A DNA stretch of 64,000 nucleotides from Symbiodinium natans (Eukaryota > Sar > Dinophyceae > Suessiales > Symbiodiniaceae). The DNA lies in assembly GCA_905221605.1 (NCBI GenBank), contig CAJNDS010000821.1, positions 1 to 64,000 of the forward strand, read 5' to 3'. This document shows, in pieces, positions 21,579 through 30,388 of the stretch (positions are counted from its first letter, which is position 1; every line of letters begins with the position of its first letter). The notes under the pieces were generated by a model. It did not search any database. It saw only the letters and a program-made list of their open reading frames with translations, and was not told the DNA's origin. The position numbers and the translations under genes are program-made.

Positions 21579-22168
21579 AGTGTTCACATCAGCTTTCGCA
21601 TCGCGTGACTCGACTGAGGGAGCCCTTGGGAGCTTCAATGAGTTTCAACAGGTTTTCAAGGGAGCCCTGAGCCACCCAAGCCTCGGTTGCCTCCTCTGGC
21701 CCGTGGGGTGCTGGTTTAGGGTTTGGGGGGTTCCCACATTGGAACCTTCTTCGGAGGCCTTTCAAGGTTCGGCACAGTTTCGGAGGGTTTCTCCATTTCG
21801 CACTGAGGGCTGTTCACATCCTCGGCCGTCTGGCCGAAGAGGACACGTACACTGGACGGCGGGCCTGTACCTCAATGCCATGGGCCCTTGTACAGGAAGG
21901 TTTCTGGGCCTCAATGTTAACGTCCCATTTATGAATGGGGTGGTAATAGCAACATCGAAGGCTACTTTCCATTACGGGAGGTTTTCGGGCCGATGTATGC
22001 CAACAAGTCTATATAGGGGGGTCCGGTGATAATAATAATGGGGTGGTAAATGTAAAATTTTTCCGGCCAGGAACTGATTTTTTTTACTGAAAATGGCTTC
22101 AGAATTCCATTGCAGGGAAGACTTTTCAGCTGAGCTGGCTTGAAAGAGCTCCGAGGCTCAGTCTTTAG
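21579..22168 (+). CDS. Three-exon gene model 5, unknown protein
   Basis: Exons 21579-21713 (VFTSAFASRDSTEGALGSFN...), 21778-21899 (FGGFLHFALRAVHILGRLAE...) and 22116-22168 (KTFQLSWLERAPRLSL, stop TAG 22166-22168). Phases 2-2 and 1-1 are continuous. Intron 1 is 64 bp and begins GTTTAGGGTTTGGGG, so its donor is a telomere-type repeat. Intron 2 is 216 bp. The second exon could include an amphipathic or membrane-associated helix. An unspliced alternative frame is also open for 149 codons across 21580-22029, so RNA evidence is needed to choose. Confidence 0.45.
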
Positions 22169-22760
22169 AGAAGCAGATCTCGTTTGAGAGCAGAGAGCAA
22201 GCGGAACCCTTCACAAGACAAAGCAAAGCAGACCCTGACAGCTGACCCCCCCCCAGACCCCCAGACCCCAGACCCTCAGAATCCGCCTTATTGACACCCT
22301 CTCTTTTTGTTCCACCCCTCCAAACCCCGGGGACCAAAACAAGATTGGGGGGGGGGGGGGTTATTAAAGGGACCCTAACATTAGAGGGATTCCTATTTAT
22401 AATGTCTTTGAGTTACTCTCAAAGGAGGGGCCATAAATTATGGAACTGCCCAAGTCCAGCGACTTCGGACGGAACTTCGGAAATTTGGGATAACATTCCG
22501 GGCTTCGGGGCTCCGGGGCTTCGAGTCTACTTGAGGAGGTCGTGGTCTGCAGATTCGAGATGCAAGCCTCGCAGGCGGTTGAAAGCGTAGAGGCGTAGAG
22601 CCCGCCCGTCCTTTGCCTTCTGGATGTACAGTTAAACAGGTCACCAGGTCACCCCCACATCCTAAACCCTATCTACCAAACCTGCGAAGTGCGATTGGAG
22701 TTTGTTGTCTTCCTATCGCAATCACCCAATCCATCAACCCAGAACCTCAAGCTTCCGAGA
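22169..22760. other. Gap: C/G tracts and one weak exon-like stretch
   Basis: Holds a G-run (22346-22362) and scattered AG/GT-bounded open segments none of which I trust. No telomere array of note. Confidence 0.5.
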
Positions 22761-22793
22761 GCAGGGTTTTGAAACGTTGCCAGGCCGGCCCGT

Positions 22794-22893
22794 GGGTTGT
22801 TTCATGTTTTCCCCTATGGGGTTTAAGAGGAGCCAAATTTGGGAATATGTTTCACTGGGTCTTAGAATTCAGGGCCATCCTATAGGGTTGTTT
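22794..22893. mobile_element. Family C element with 9-bp direct repeats
   Basis: gggttgttt is duplicated at 22794-22802 and 22885-22893 around an 82-bp body: catgttttcccctatggggt ... ggccatcctata. The body matches the elements at 24125-24211, 44361-44455, 58601-58690 and the intron 63320-63495. Confidence 0.65.
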
Positions 22894-22981
22894 TGCATTA
22901 AGAAAGGAGTCTGGTGCATTTAATTCGTGCCATGACTCATCCAGTTTCAATCTGTGGTATTGCGTATCAGATCATGGAATA

Positions 22982-23042
22982 TCCCTAAACCCTAAACCCC
23001 AAACCCTAAACCCTAAACCCTACACCCTAAACCCTAAACCTC
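22982..23042. repeat. Telomeric array (CCCTAAA)n
   Basis: CCCTAAA units with two variants, then a border cctctctatcataatgaatt that resembles the border of the 16.08 kb satellite. Confidence 0.9.
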
Positions 23043-23066
23043 TCTATCATAATGAATTTAAACCCT

Positions 23067-23372
23067 AATTCAAAAGTGGGCAACGGTGATTTTCGGCCTC
23101 AAAAGTGGGCAACGGTGACTTTTTTGGCCTCAAAAGTGGGCAACGGTGACTTTCCGGGCCTCAAAAGTGGGCGACGGTGACTTTCCTGGCCTCAAATTGT
23201 CAAAAGTGGGCAACGGTGACTTTCGGCCTCCAAAGTGGGCAACGGTGACTTTCGGCCTCAAAAGTGGGCAACGGTGACTTTCCGGGCCTCAAAAGTGGGC
23301 AACGGTGACTTTCCTGCCTCAAAAGTGGGCAACGGTGAATTTCGGCTTGAAAAGTGGGCAATGGTGAATTTC
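23067..23372. repeat. ~29-bp satellite (aaaagtgggcaacggtgact)
   Basis: About ten copies of ctcaaaagtgggcaacggtg + actttccggg-type spacer. A small Phe-rich caaggtttttcaatg repeat (23385-23465) follows. Both strands have open frames made only of the repeat. Confidence 0.9.
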
Positions 23373-23465
23373 CTTTTCCCTGAGTTTTTTCAAGGTTTTT
23401 CAAGGTTTTTCAGAGGTTTTCAATGTTTTTCAAGGTTTTTCAATGTTTTTCAGGATGTTTCAGGG

Positions 23466-23935
23466 CTTTTAACCCTCAATTCTGATGAAGGGCAGCCCCC
23501 GCGACCTTTTCACAGCCTAGTTTTGGTCAAGGGGGGGTCGTATTTTTCAATTTTAAAGGCAAAATAGTCTTCGGAGACCCCCCCTGGCCTCAAACTCCGA
23601 CCCCCCCTTGGGAGGGAAAGTTTGCCTCCAAAAACACCCCAAATGAGGGGGACCCCAGGATCGGCCCGGGTCCCTATTAAAAATGCGATTTTTTAGTACT
23701 GAAATCGACGGTTCTGGGTGGCCTCGTTTTCTGGGTTTTTGACCACGAGCCTTCACCGATAGGGGCTTCTAAAGCATAAAGGGCCTGTTGTGGGCCTTAG
23801 ATTAGATTTCGGGTTTTGGGTCCGTTAAAAACTAACTACTGGGAATGTATGTTATGGGTTTCTTGGGTGGGTGGGTTTTTTTCCAACGCTTGACAAGCTG
23901 CTTGACTAGTGAATGCTCGGACTTGAGATGCTGAA
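23466..23935. other. Gap without supported gene
   Basis: Unique AT/GC-mixed DNA. It ends in a gggtgggtgggttttttt-containing module shared with 18605-18665, placed directly before a short CCCTAAA array. Confidence 0.5.
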
Positions 23936-23990
23936 CCCTAAACCCTAAACCCTAAACCCGACCCTATGAGGGGGGTCCTTGGGATCCGAG

Positions 23991-24061
23991 GTGCAGAGCA
24001 TCGCCGAGCTGAAGCCGTCCGCGTGGAAGGCCTATCCGAGTCAGCACTACAAGACTAAGTG
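23991..24061 (+). CDS. Exon-like segment between opposed telomere arrays
   Basis: Acceptor tccgag, 23 codons reading VQSIAELKPSAWKAYPSQHY..., donor TG^GTTTAGGG. The donor GT is the first GT of the TTTAGGG array, and a CCCTAAA array lies about 30 bp upstream. GC3-rich, clearly coding-like. Confidence 0.5.
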
Positions 24062-24125
24062 GTTTAGGGTTTAGGGATTAGGGTTTAGGGTTTAGGGTTT
24101 AGGGTGGAGGGTTTAGGGTTTAGGG
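24062..24125. repeat. Telomeric array (TTTAGGG)n
   Basis: TTTAGGG units abutting the exon on the left and a family C element (24125-24211) on the right. Confidence 0.95.
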
Positions 24126-24495
24126 ATGTTTTCTATCTCCCCTTAGTGGGTTTACGAGGATCCCATTTAGGATTTGTTGTCAGAGGGTTTTCAGGGCCAG
24201 CTTTCTTGCAGGGGTTTGTGGATGTGGGGTTTAGAAGTTTAGGGCTTAGGCCTTTCGGGGTGTTTCGTATAGTTTTGAAAAACTATGGGTTTAGGGCTGA
24301 GATTGAAGGCTTATGCGACGAATTGGGGGTTTGAGGTTTCGGGTTTGGTTCAGCGGAGCCTTGAAGCGATCAAGCCCAATCCGTCCAGCCCCCGAAACCC
24401 TCAACCCTCGAACCTTCAACTCTCTTTAGCGACCTTAAATGGGCTCAGGCACTCAACTGTCTGGGACGTCTGTGGATTTCGGGTATGGGGTTCAG

Positions 24496-24675
24496 GCTGC
24501 GCTTGCGCCTGCACGTCCCGACGGTTTTGGCCTGACCCTGAACTTGCTAAAGCCCTCATCAGGTGCAGTTTCAGCTGGCCATCGTGCCGAATCCGCTGAC
24601 AACTGCAGCTGGCTCGCAGGCAAAAAGACCAAGCTTAGCGGTGCCAAGGGAAATGACAAAATAGGGTGGGAGTAG
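24496..24675 (+). CDS. Terminal exon, unknown protein
   Basis: Acceptor ttcag, 59 codons, TAG at 24673-24675. Reads AALAPARPDGFGLTLNLLKP ... DNCSWLAGKKTKLSGAKGND. The frame stays open upstream to about 24439, and a coding-like stretch DLKWAQALNCLG precedes it near 24431-24467. Lys/Gly-rich C-terminus. No family recognised. Confidence 0.45.
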   Translation, partial: AALAPARPDGFGLTLNLLKPSSGAVSAGHRAESADNCSWLAGKKTKLSGAKGNDKIGWE

Positions 24676-24893
24676 GAGGCTCCAGCTTCCCGATTGGTTC
24701 ACTACCAAGAACTGCTAGAGCCGATGTCCAAGGGTTCTTACGGGCTCAGGGTTGAAGGTGTATAAACCGTCAACCCTAATCATACGTCATGGTCCGGGGG
24801 ACAAAGTCGAAACCTCAGCACTGCTGAATGCCCTAGCCTGGCGCTAGCTGTCAGATTCGCCAGGGAGCCACACTTATCTTACTAGTTCTTAGT

Positions 24894-24950
24894 AGGGAAT
24901 TAGGAACCTCGAACGTAACCCTTTGAGGGGAAAGGGTACCTAATTCCCAA
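24894..24950. repeat. Small inverted repeat (gggaattaggaacc)
   Basis: gggaattaggaacct at the left and ggtacctaattccc at the right form a 57-bp hairpin element. No flanking exon was identified. Confidence 0.6.
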
Positions 24951-25460
24951 ATTCAATACAAAGAACCCTAAACCCAGCAAAGCCCTAAACACCCAAAAGC
25001 CCGAAATCCTACTGCCCCCTCAAGCCCGAAACTTAGGGGTCTCAGAACCCTCAAGAGTCAGAAGCCCGAAGCCCCGAACGTCGAGAGTGTCTTGCAGGTG
25101 ATGGTTGCCCTGGACCTCCTACTTGCAGGTACAGCGGTCGTGTTGCTTCAATGGTGGGGCTCAACATTCTGGACCCTTTGGTATTGGGCTTACAGTGATG
25201 TATAGTGTTTATGGGACATAAAAAGGCTGATGGAGCTGAAAGGGCTTACAGGGTGTAGGGTCATGCAATCCACAAAGGGGCCATTATTCAGAGAACTGCC
25301 CACGTCAAAGGTGTTGTAACTCGCACAAAGGGGCCGGGAGGGGGTGTCCCGCAACAACCCAGAAGTGCTGCCGACAGCCAGGCTTGCACTCGGACAGGTA
25401 TATCTTGGACCGAGATCTCAGATCAGCAACAGGCGGAACTAGGTCTGGAGTCTAGTGGCC

Positions 25461-26618
25461 ATGTTGGAGATCATGCTGGCAGTTGTGCTGTGGGCAGGCA
25501 TGACCTTTGTCATTATCGTGATCGTTTCAGGCAGCAATGTCGTGATCGTGTCAAGCGGCAAAGGGAAGCGTCAGACGTCCGACAGCACGGAAAAGGAAGC
25601 TCCAGCGTGCTTGCGCAGTCGGCCAGATCCCCAAGTTCAAGTTCGCCAGAGAGTTCAGCAGTGTGCCAAGCAGACAGCTACAATCGAAGAAGCTCAGCCA
25701 CATGGCAGTGGCACAAAAGGCCGTGCGGATGAAGAGCCGCTGCCGGACTGCGGTAAGTGTGGACAGGGCACTGAGAATGACATCACAGCGAATGGTGTAG
25801 GCGTACCCAGTGAAGCCAACGAAGAAGTAGACAGGAAGCGGCTGCAAGTCCTACAGCTTCTGGATTGCATAATCAGCGGGGAGGATGTTACCACGAACGC
25901 CGTGGCTCTGGATGTTCTGCATGCTCTCCCTGCGTGCAAAGACCCTGCTACTCTTGATGCCATGCTGGAAGAGCTAATCTCCCACAAGTCAGCCATTAAT
26001 CGGGTTGTGCAGATCTATGTGTTGTCCAGGACGCCACGGCCGCCGCAAGAGCATTTGTTCGAAATACGGTCCTTGGAGTTGCCTAGCACCGAGTGTTATT
26101 CCGTGAATCCCAGCCTGCGCATCAAGGATGAGATCGCGGGAAAGCTACTCGTGCTCCTGGCGGAGTGTGCTCACCAGAGAGCGGAAACTTTGAAAACCCG
26201 TGAGGCCATTGACCACCTCACCCGGATCGACGACACGCAGCTGCTGCAAGAAGTGCATGGAGGACTTGATTCCTGGCCCTTCATTGGTGGCAGCATCGCC
26301 TGGTCGCGGATCCTGCAGGCAGAACGACGCCTGGGAGCCGGAGTTCCAAATCAACCCGTTCCTGGACCTACTGGCTCTTTTGATCCCTTAAAGCTTCGCA
26401 TCTGCATGTGGCTGACGGAAAATGGCGAGGGCGGAAATGCAGAGCGTGGCTTGCAGCGGGCTTGCCTCGCGATGCTGCAGCGAAGAGGGTGTGATTCAGG
26501 GTGCCTTTCAAACTTGCAGTGGGGGCTGTCGCACTGGCAGTTCAGCTCGATCTCGCTCTCATACACACGGCTTTTCATGGCCGCAAGGTTCTTGAGATGG
26601 CATGCAAATTCACTGTGA
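25461..26618 (+). CDS. Intronless ORF, membrane-anchored unknown protein
   Basis: 385 codons plus stop from ATG 25461, the first ATG after an in-frame TAG at 25452. Residues 1-28 (MLEIMLAVVLWAGMTFVIIV...) form a hydrophobic signal-anchor. A polar Ser/Arg/Gln-rich linker follows to about 115. Then comes a helical region with EANEEVDRKRLQVLQLLDCI and DVLHALPACKDPATLDAMLE, possibly alpha-helical repeats. The C-terminal 90 residues contain DPLKLRICMWLTENGEGGNA and several Cys. No homologous family recognised. The ORF and its flanks (25.1-26.9 kb) form the longest stretch of the right half free of telomeric repeats, and it is intronless, as expected of a retroposed cDNA copy or a recently acquired gene. 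Confidence 0.65.
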   Translation: MLEIMLAVVLWAGMTFVIIVIVSGSNVVIVSSGKGKRQTSDSTEKEAPACLRSRPDPQVQVRQRVQQCAKQTATIEEAQPHGSGTKGRADEEPLPDCGKCGQGTENDITANGVGVPSEANEEVDRKRLQVLQLLDCIISGEDVTTNAVALDVLHALPACKDPATLDAMLEELISHKSAINRVVQIYVLSRTPRPPQEHLFEIRSLELPSTECYSVNPSLRIKDEIAGKLLVLLAECAHQRAETLKTREAIDHLTRIDDTQLLQEVHGGLDSWPFIGGSIAWSRILQAERRLGAGVPNQPVPGPTGSFDPLKLRICMWLTENGEGGNAERGLQRACLAMLQRRGCDSGCLSNLQWGLSHWQFSSISLSYTRLFMAARFLRWHANSL

Positions 26619-26929
26619 CTTGTGAACTTGCAAGCTTGAGCAGCCAGATTCCGCACGGTTTTTGTTTCTTCTGCTCATTCGCATGTATTTGCCTCCAGTG
26701 CCCCTGGGGTGCCTGTTCTGTCGGCACTCGGCATGTTCGGCTCAGAGCCTTATGGTTTCATCTGGATGGGCAGGATCTAACCTCATCACGTTGCGACAGA
26801 TGTAAAAGAAGCAGCGCCAGCTTCGGAGACGCAAAGGGCTGGGAGCCTCACGTTGTTCATTTCAACACAGTCTCAGAGTCTCCCCAGATGGCAGAGCTGC
26901 ATAGGCCCCTGTCTAAGCCCGAACCCTAA

Positions 26930-27590
26930 ACTCTAAACTCTTGCAAAGGAGAGCTCGGTGAAGCCGTGGTGCAAGCATTGCCTGCCGTGGCCCGTGGCTC
27001 AGTCCAATAGAGGGGTCGGAATAAATACTAGTAGTGTTCCCGTAATAGCCCCCAAATCCCTAAACCCTAAATTATAATAACCCCCAAAACCCTATTGGGG
27101 TGTGGGTGTTGGGGTTTTAGGTTTTTAGGGTTTTAGGCCTTTCAGGGTTTTAAGGTTGTTTAGGGTTGTAAGTTTTCAGGGTTTTAGGGTCTAAGAATAA
27201 CTCGCCATACCCCAAACCCATACCCCTTAACCTATGAAAGTATAATATAAAGGGAGTCTAAGGGAGAACTTTCCCATACCCCTTAATTTCTTGTAAGGGG
27301 TATGCCCTAGGGGTATGTTGAATATTTCTTAGATAGGGGGTTTTGGGTTTAAGGGCTGTTCAGGGTGTTAAGGAGTTTAGGGTTTAAGGGTTTCCTAGGG
27401 TCTTAGTGTTGTTTAGGTCTTTTTAGGGGTTTAGCGGTTTTGGAGTTTTAGGTTTTTCGGGTGTTGGGGTTTGCTGGGCTTTTTTAAAGGGTTTTCTAGC
27501 CTTGAGGGTGATTTTTGGGGCTTTCGGGTTTCTAGGGTTGTTTAGGTTTTTGAGGGTTTTATGGTCTTAGGGTTTTAGGGATCTTTACTC
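26930..27590. other. Gap: degenerate GGGTTTTAGG-type repeats
   Basis: Loose telomere-like words (gggttttagg, ggttttagggtttt), a hairpin at about 27255-27325 (ataccccttaatttcttgta/aaggggtat) and no supportable gene. Confidence 0.6.
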
Positions 27591-27591
27591 G

Positions 27592-28265
27592 CTTGTGACT
27601 TTTTTTGTTCTCGCTTGTGATTTCCTCTTGTTTCTCACTTGTGTGACTTTTTGAAAAGGCTGCTGCTCACTTGTGACTTTATTTTGCGTGCAGAGGGCGT
27701 TTTGCCTGCAGGTGCTAGCACGTTCATCTTCATTTTGTTGTGTCCTTATTTCTGCTGTTCTCCCTTTGTCCGCTTTCCCGTCGGATGGTTGTTCAAGCCC
27801 CCCCCCCCCCCCCCGCACCCCACACCCCGCTGTTGTCGAGAAGCACGTCCTTTCCCCACCCCGCTGTTGTTCAGCAGCACGTGGAACACGCTATCATCAA
27901 GCCCCCCCACGCCCCCCTTCCCCCCCACCCCACCACACCCCGCTGTTGTTGAGCAGCACGTGGAACACTCTATTCTCAACCCCCACCCCACACCCGCGTT
28001 GTCGAGAAGCACGTCCTTTCCACCCCGCTGTTGTTCAGCAGCACGTGGAACACGCTATCATCAAGCCGCCCCCCCCTTCCCCCCCACACCACTGTTGTTG
28101 AGCAGCACGTGGAACACGCTATTATCAACCCTCCCCCACCCCACACCCAACACGCTATTATCAAGCCCTCCCCCCACCACAGCCCGCTGTTGTTGGGGAG
28201 CACGTCCACCCCTCCACACCTCGTCGTTGTTGAGCAGCACGTGGAACACGCTATTATTGGGGGTG
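27592..28265. repeat. ctcgcttgtgactt repeat, then gagcagcacgtggaacacgc repeat
   Basis: 27592-27680 repeats ctcrcttgtgacttt. 27795-28265 repeats a 45-60 bp unit with a C-tract, ccccgctgttgttgagcagc and acgtggaacacgctattatc. A related short copy is at 29015-29095. Long Pro/Ser/Thr-rich frames across it are repeat-derived. Confidence 0.85.
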
Positions 28266-28309
28266 GGCTTTACCATCATTTACTATGGGATTTGCGCTAC
28301 CCACCGTGG

Positions 28310-28965
28310 GCCCTCCGTTACAGCTCCGTTACAGCACCGGCTACACAGTTCCGTTACAGCTTCGTTGCACCTCCGTTACAGCTTCCTATAGAGATCCGTT
28401 ACAGCTCCGTTGCACCTCCGTTACACCTCCGTTACAGCTTCCGTTACACTTCCGTTGCAGCTCCGTTACAGCTCTGATGCACCTCCGTTACAGCTCCGTT
28501 GCACCTCCGCTACAGCTCCTTTACAGCTTCCGTTACAGCTCCGTTACAGCTCCGTTGCACCTCCGTTACAGCTCCGTTACAGCTTCCGTTACAGTTTCCG
28601 TTACAGCTCCGTTACAGCTCCATCACAGCTCCGATGCACCTCCGCTACAGCTCCGTTACAGCTTCCGTTACAGCTCAGTTACACAGCTCCGTTACAGCTC
28701 CGTTACATCTCCCTTACAGCTCCGCCACAGCTCCCGTTACAGCTCAGTTGTACAGCTCCGTTACAGTTCCGTTACAGGTCCGTTATCAAGTTGTTGCTTC
28801 TGCTACGGCTCCGTTAGAGCTTCCGTTACAGCATCGCTACAGCCGGTAGCGCTCCGTTGCAGCCTTCCGACACGGCTCCGTTACAGCTTCGCGACAAGTC
28901 CGTTACAGCTCCGCTCCTTTCCGTTACAGTTTCTGTTACAAGCCCCGTTACCGGCGAGCATTTCT
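28310..28965. repeat. 11-bp tandem repeat (ctccgttacag)n
   Basis: More than 50 copies of ctccgttacag / ttccgttacag / ctccgttgcac. Three frames are open because the unit lacks stops, so the long apparent proteins (LRYSSVTAPLQL-type) are artefacts. Confidence 0.9.
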
Positions 28966-29404
28966 GTCATAGTAGAGGCCTGCAAATGATGGTAGAGCCC
29001 CACCCCAGCGCTATTATCAACCCCCCCCCCCACCCCAGCACACCCCGGTGTTGTCGGGGAGCAGGTCGTTTCCACCCCTGTTGCTGAGCAGCACCCCTAG
29101 AAACTCCAACGCTCAACCCTACAGGCCAAAAACCCTGCCTTAATACCCAAGAAGCCTAAACCCTAAACCGTGAAAAGGCCTAAGCGCACTAAGGAGCCTG
29201 CCCAAAACAACGATTAAAGTCCTAACAACCCTACCGTACAGCCCTGAAAGCCCTAAAGTCGTGGAACCCTGATAACCCTGAAGCACCACCCTAAAGCCCG
29301 AAATCAAAACATGCCCTAAATCGAATACACCTTCTAAACCCAAACACCCTACAAGCCCTAGAAACCTGACAAACGACCTACAACCCTACAAACCCCAAAC
29401 AACC

Positions 29405-29612
29405 CTAAAAGCTAAAAACCCTAAACCCTAGACCCTAAACCCCAAACCCCAAACCCTAAACCCTAAACCCTAAACCCTAAACCCTAAACCCTAAACCCTA
29501 AACCCTAAACCCTAAACTCTAAACCCTAAACCCTAAACCCTAAACCCTAAACCCTAAACCCTAAACCCTAAACCCTAAACCCTAAACCCTAAACCCTAAA
29601 CCCTAAACCCTA
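29405..29612. repeat. Long telomeric array (CCCTAAA)~28
   Basis: One of the longest arrays in the window, nearly perfect over about 190 bp, directly upstream of an exon-like segment. Confidence 0.97.
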
Positions 29613-29632
29613 CCCTACGAAGCCTCATCCAG

Positions 29633-29695
29633 GCGCGGCCGGCGCTGCTACGGGCCTCGACGGCAGCGGCCCGGGAGGCTACGGACGAGTATTGA
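29633..29695 (+). CDS. Terminal exon-like segment
   Basis: Acceptor atccag, 20 codons reading ARPALLRASTAAAREATDEY, stop TGA. Very GC3-rich. CCCTAAA array upstream, TTTAGGG repeats from 29705. Confidence 0.4.
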   Translation, partial: ARPALLRASTAAAREATDEY

Positions 29696-29927
29696 GTTTG
29701 GGCGTTTAGGGTTTAGGCATGTCGGGTGTAGGGTTGTAGGGTTTTTGGGGTTTTTAGGGTTTTAGTGGTGAGGCCTTGGTAACTCTTCTTATTCCCAGTT
29801 TTGAGGGGCCTCGCATGGTCTCGATTCGTCATGCAAGCCGTCAGTCACTAAGGCCCCAACACCCCAGATCCTACAAGCCCTACACCCAAGAGACCCTAAA
29901 CCCTCACCCCCTGTCTGTCTGCCGCAG

Positions 29928-30035
29928 ATAGGTGGCCCTTCCCCAGCCAGCCGCCGAAGCCTTGGCCGGACCGGACGGCCTAGTCCTGTCCACAACCACG
30001 ACGACCACCACAGAGTTTCGCGGCCCAGCATTTAG
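29928..30035 (+). CDS. Terminal exon-like segment, His/Arg/Ser-rich
   Basis: Acceptor tctgccgcag after a pyrimidine-rich stretch, 35 codons reading IGGPSPASRRSLGRTGRPSP then VHNHDDHHRVSRPSI, stop TAG at 30033-30035, where telomere-like repeats start. A splice at the array instead of the stop is possible. Confidence 0.45.
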   Translation: MGGPSPASRRSLGRTGRPSPVHNHDDHHRVSRPSI

Positions 30036-30388
30036 GGTTGAGGGTTCAGGGTTGGAGGCGTTAGGGTTTAGGACTGAGATAGGTCTTAGGCATTGCGAGT
30101 AAGGCTTGGGAATTCAAAGCTTTGGTGGCTTTGGGGCTCCAAGGTTAAGGGATTACAGGGCTTAGTTTGCATGGGGCTTACGGTTTTTTGGGATGGACGC
30201 TTCAGGGCTTGTTTTGGGCCCAGCTGTGGGTTGAGGACCCTGGCATACCAGCCCCTAAACCCTCATGAAACCCTATACTCATTAAACCCTAAACCCTAAA
30301 CCCTCAAGGCCCTATAAACCCTAAACCCTAAGCCCTAAACCCTATACCCTATACCCTATAAACCCTAAACCCTAAACCCTGCCTAAAG

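Noticed and set aside
27592-28300. CRISPR-like appearance of regularly spaced repeats
   Set aside because: Spacers are themselves repeats, C-tracts vary in length, and the setting is eukaryotic.
28285-28989. Up to 234-codon frames rich in LRYSSVTAPLQL
   Set aside because: They are translations of an 11-bp tandem repeat without stop codons, open in all frames.
29405-29612. A real chromosome end
   Set aside because: The array is internal with unique sequence on both sides; dozens of such arrays of both orientations occur.
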